64,000 bases of DNA from Streptomyces griseoluteus (GTDB taxonomy: Bacteria > Actinomycetota > Actinomycetes > Streptomycetales > Streptomycetaceae). Within the stretch, counting starts at the first letter, position 1; the number at the start of each line of letters is the position of its first letter. Location: positions 62,001-126,000 of the forward strand of contig NZ_SRRU01000006.1 of the NCBI RefSeq assembly GCF_004784465.1. Direction: 5' to 3'. Under the pieces are notes generated by a model. That model had not been told where the DNA came from. It was given only the letters and a program-made list of their open reading frames with translations, and searched no databases. Shown in pieces: positions 61,829 to 64,000 of this stretch. The translations under genes were made by a program, and so were the position numbers.

Positions 61829-62956
61829 ATGCCAGACGCGCTCGATGTCACCCCCTATGACGCCCTGCTCCTGCTCTCCTTCGGCGGTCCCGAGGGCCCG
61901 GACGACGTGGTCCCGTTCCTGGAGAACGTCACGCGCGGCCGCGGCATCCCCAAGGAACGCCTCAAGGAGGTCGGGCAGCACTACTTCCTGTTCGGCGGGG
62001 TCAGCCCGATCAACGAGCAGAACCGCGAACTGCTGGACGCCCTGCGCAAGGACTTCGCCGACCACGGGCTGGACCTGCCGGTCTACTGGGGCAACCGCAA
62101 CTGGCAGCCGTACCTCACCGACACCCTGCGCGAGATGACCGCCGACGGCCGCCGCCGCGTGCTGGTCCTCGCCACCAGCGCCTACGCCTCCTACTCGGGC
62201 TGCCGCCAGTACCGGGAGAACCTGGCCGACGCGCTCGCCACGCTGGAGGCGGAGGGGCTGACGCCGCCCGAGGTCGACAAGCTCCGGCACTACTTCAACC
62301 ACCCCGGCTTCGTCGAGCCCATGGTCGACGGGGTACTGCGCTCGCTGGCCGACCTCCCCGACGAGGTGCGCGACGGCGCCCACATCGCCTTCACCACCCA
62401 CTCCATCCCGCTCGCCGCCGCCGACACCTCCGGCCCCGTCGAGGGCCACGGCGACGGTGGCGCCTATGTCGCCCAGCACCTGGACGTGGCCCAGCTGATC
62501 GCCGACGCCGTCCGCGAGCGCACCGGTGTCGACCACCCCTGGCAGCTCGTCTACCAGTCCCGCTCCGGTGCCCCGCGCATCCCCTGGCTGGAGCCGGACA
62601 TCTGCGACCACCTGGAGGAGCGGCACGCCGCCGGGGTCCCGGCCGTGGTCATGGCCCCCATCGGCTTCGTCTCCGACCACATGGAGGTCCTCTACGACCT
62701 CGACACCGAGGCCACCGCCAAGGCGGCGGAACTGGGCCTGCCGGTACGCCGCTCGGCCACCGTGGGCGCCGACCCCCGCTTCGCGGCCGCCGTCCGCGAC
62801 CTGGTCGTGGAGCGGTCGGGCACCGAGCGCGGCCGCGAGATCACCCCGTGCGCCCTGGGGGCGCTCGGCGCGAGCCACAACGTCTGCCCGGTCGGCTGCT
62901 GCCCGGCCCGCGCCCCACGCCCCGCCGCAGCGGGCGCCGACAGCCCCTACGCGTAA
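61829..62956 (+). CDS. hemH: Coproporphyrin III/protoporphyrin ferrochelatase
   Basis: Inserts ferrous iron in the last steps of heme synthesis; in actinobacteria the substrate is usually coproporphyrin III. The 375-residue protein starts with ALLLLSFGGPEGPDDVVPFLENVTRGRG. Other family motifs are LATSAYASYSGCRQYREN, IAFTTHSIPLAAADTSG (active-site His) and VYQSRSGAPRIPWLEPDI. The cysteines of a [2Fe-2S] site are present in SGCRQY and near the C-terminus in VCPVGCC. Start is ATG 61829; CAGGAT (61817-61822) 7 bases before suggests a leaderless mRNA. Confidence 0.94.
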   Translation: MPDALDVTPYDALLLLSFGGPEGPDDVVPFLENVTRGRGIPKERLKEVGQHYFLFGGVSPINEQNRELLDALRKDFADHGLDLPVYWGNRNWQPYLTDTLREMTADGRRRVLVLATSAYASYSGCRQYRENLADALATLEAEGLTPPEVDKLRHYFNHPGFVEPMVDGVLRSLADLPDEVRDGAHIAFTTHSIPLAAADTSGPVEGHGDGGAYVAQHLDVAQLIADAVRERTGVDHPWQLVYQSRSGAPRIPWLEPDICDHLEERHAAGVPAVVMAPIGFVSDHMEVLYDLDTEATAKAAELGLPVRRSATVGADPRFAAAVRDLVVERSGTERGREITPCALGALGASHNVCPVGCCPARAPRPAAAGADSPYA

Positions 62957-62964
62957 GGAGACCC

Positions 62965-63780
62965 GTGACCGACCCCCTCCACTCCGAACTGCTCCAGCTC
63001 GCCCGGAATGCCGCCAGGCAGGCGGGTGCGCTGCTCCGGGACGGGCGGCCGGCCGACCTCGCGGTGGCGGCGACCAAGTCCAGCCCGGTCGATGTCGTGA
63101 CCGAGATGGACCTGGCCGCCGAGAAGCTGATCGTGGACCTGATCTCCGGGCGCCGTCCCGACGACGGGTTCCTCGGTGAGGAGGGCGCCAGCACCGAGGG
63201 CACCAGCGGGGTCCGCTGGGTCATCGACCCGCTCGACGGCACCGTCAACTACCTGTACGGGCTGCCGACCTGGGCCGTGTCCATCGCGGCCCAGGTGGAC
63301 GGGGAGACCGTGGCCGGAGTGGTCGCGGCCCCCATGCGCGGCGAGACCTACCAGGCCGTGCTCGGCGGGGGTGCCCGGGCCACCGGCGCATGGGAGGGCG
63401 AGCGCCCGCTGGCCTGCCGCCCGCCGGCCCCGCTCGACCAGGCGCTGGTCTCCACCGGCTTCAACTACGTCGCCGAGGTCCGCGCCCGGCAGGCGGAGAT
63501 CGCGGCCCGGCTGATCCCGCTGGTCCGCGACATCCGGCGCGGCGGTTCGGCGGCGATCGACCTGTGCGACCTGGCCTGCGGCCGGCTCGACGGGTACTAC
63601 GAGCGCGGCCTGCATCCGTGGGACGTGGCGGCGGGGGACCTCATCGCGCGGGAAGCGGGCGCCGTGACCGGCGGGCGGCCCGGAGAGCGCCCCTCGGCCG
63701 AGCTGACGCTCGCCGGTACCCCCGCCGTCTTCGAGCCCCTCCAGCGACTGCTGGGGGACTTCGGCGCCTGGCAGGACTGA
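62965..63780 (+). CDS. Inositol monophosphatase family protein
   Basis: Mg-dependent phosphatase (SuhB/IMPase type) of 271 residues. Metal ligands are in FLGEEGAS (Glu-Glu), VIDPLDGTVNY and HPWDVAAGDL. Substrate could be inositol-1-phosphate or a related sugar phosphate. The start is GTG 62965 with AAGGAG 5-10 bases upstream, 9 bases after the hemH stop, so it is likely co-transcribed with hemH. Confidence 0.92.
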   Translation: MTDPLHSELLQLARNAARQAGALLRDGRPADLAVAATKSSPVDVVTEMDLAAEKLIVDLISGRRPDDGFLGEEGASTEGTSGVRWVIDPLDGTVNYLYGLPTWAVSIAAQVDGETVAGVVAAPMRGETYQAVLGGGARATGAWEGERPLACRPPAPLDQALVSTGFNYVAEVRARQAEIAARLIPLVRDIRRGGSAAIDLCDLACGRLDGYYERGLHPWDVAAGDLIAREAGAVTGGRPGERPSAELTLAGTPAVFEPLQRLLGDFGAWQD

Positions 63781-63795
63781 ACCGCGCGGGGCGGG

Positions 63796-63969
63796 TCAGG
63801 CGGGGGTGACCCCGACCTCGACCCCGTGCTCGGCGGCGAGACGGCGCAGGTCGTCCAGCTCACCCTGCTCCACGTCGACGAGGAAGTCGTCCCCCTCGTC
63901 ACGCGCCCGCGTCAGATCGGACTCGGTCGCCTTTATGCGCTGCAGAAGTCCCGTGGTGAAAGCGTCCAT
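63796..63969 (-). CDS. Small conserved hypothetical protein (57 residues)
   Basis: A short gene reading MDAFTTGLLQRIKATESD to LDDLRRLAAEHGVEVGVTPA, strongly charged and mostly helical with a coiled-coil look. ATG 63969 to TGA gives 58 codons, with codon thirds almost all G or C. The function is unknown. It ends 15 bases from the convergent inositol monophosphatase stop. Confidence 0.72.
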   Translation of the reverse strand: MDAFTTGLLQRIKATESDLTRARDEGDDFLVDVEQGELDDLRRLAAEHGVEVGVTPA

Positions 63970-64000
63970 GCTGCGCCCCCTCGTCCTGGGTCGTGGGTCG

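Overview
This is a GC-rich chromosomal window from a Streptomyces. The evidence is the set and order of genes: lexA, nrdR, nrdJ, rnhB, recQ-like, whiH, hrdB, parE, parC, M16 peptidase pair, ptsH, GNAT-acyl-CoA synthetase, tdk, sepH, hemH, inositol monophosphatase. This order matches, from memory, the S. coelicolor region around SCO5803-SCO5860. Codons end almost always in G or C, GTG and TTG starts are common, and many genes have a TANNNT -10 box only 7-10 bases before the start codon, as expected for leaderless Streptomyces mRNAs. The window is core chromosome, with no insertion sequence, prophage, CRISPR array or RNA gene that I can see.

Layout. 1-4.9 kb: partial lexA, then nrdR and the B12-dependent ribonucleotide reductase nrdJ, with a LexA-type box and two NrdR-type boxes between them. 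5-9.4 kb: a TerD-domain protein, a YdbC-like protein, a histidine phosphatase, an ADP-ribosylglycohydrolase, rnhB and a proline-rich hypothetical. 9.6-13.3 kb: a hypothetical gene and a gamma-butyrolactone-type signalling locus made of a TetR/ScbR-like receptor divergent from an AfsA-like synthase, which overlaps an SDR-like gene; an ARE-like operator lies in the shared promoter. 13.4-21.3 kb: MFS exporter, RecQ-like helicase, a DUF4192 protein behind two DnaA boxes, an NrtR-type Nudix regulator with an operator in its own promoter, and an ABC ATPase fused to a membrane domain. 21.4-28.2 kb: whiH (with a candidate sigma-WhiG promoter), principal sigma factor hrdB, a secreted trypsin-like protease, a small zinc-finger-like protein and parE.

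28.5-38.5 kb holds membrane and signalling genes: a membrane protein with a NarL-type two-component pair, a DUF485 protein with a solute:sodium symporter, and a CitB-like response regulator and CitA-like kinase that flank a three-gene SsuABC/NMT1-type importer. 38.5-43.5 kb: an iron-box-controlled sucrase/ferredoxin-like protein, an apparently frameshifted small gene, a COG0523 GTPase and parC. 43.8-54.9 kb: two M16 peptidase subunits, a c-di-AMP riboswitch before an M23 peptidase, a GntR regulator, ptsH with a DasR-type site, a GNAT-acyl-CoA synthetase fusion, two small conserved genes, a phosphodiesterase and thymidine kinase. 54.9-64 kb: a VOC protein, a sulfurtransferase, sepH, a membrane protein, a sugar-lactone-oxidase-like flavoprotein, an MFS transporter, hemH, an inositol monophosphatase and a 57-residue protein.

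Themes. Replication, repair and nucleotide supply (lexA, nrdR/J, rnhB, recQ, parE, parC, tdk) sit among sporulation and cell-division genes (whiH, hrdB, sepH). The most distinctive part is the butyrolactone locus. The regulatory sites (NrdR, LexA, ARE, NrtR, WhiG, iron box, dre, ydaO riboswitch) were found by reading the sequence and have not been tested by computation.
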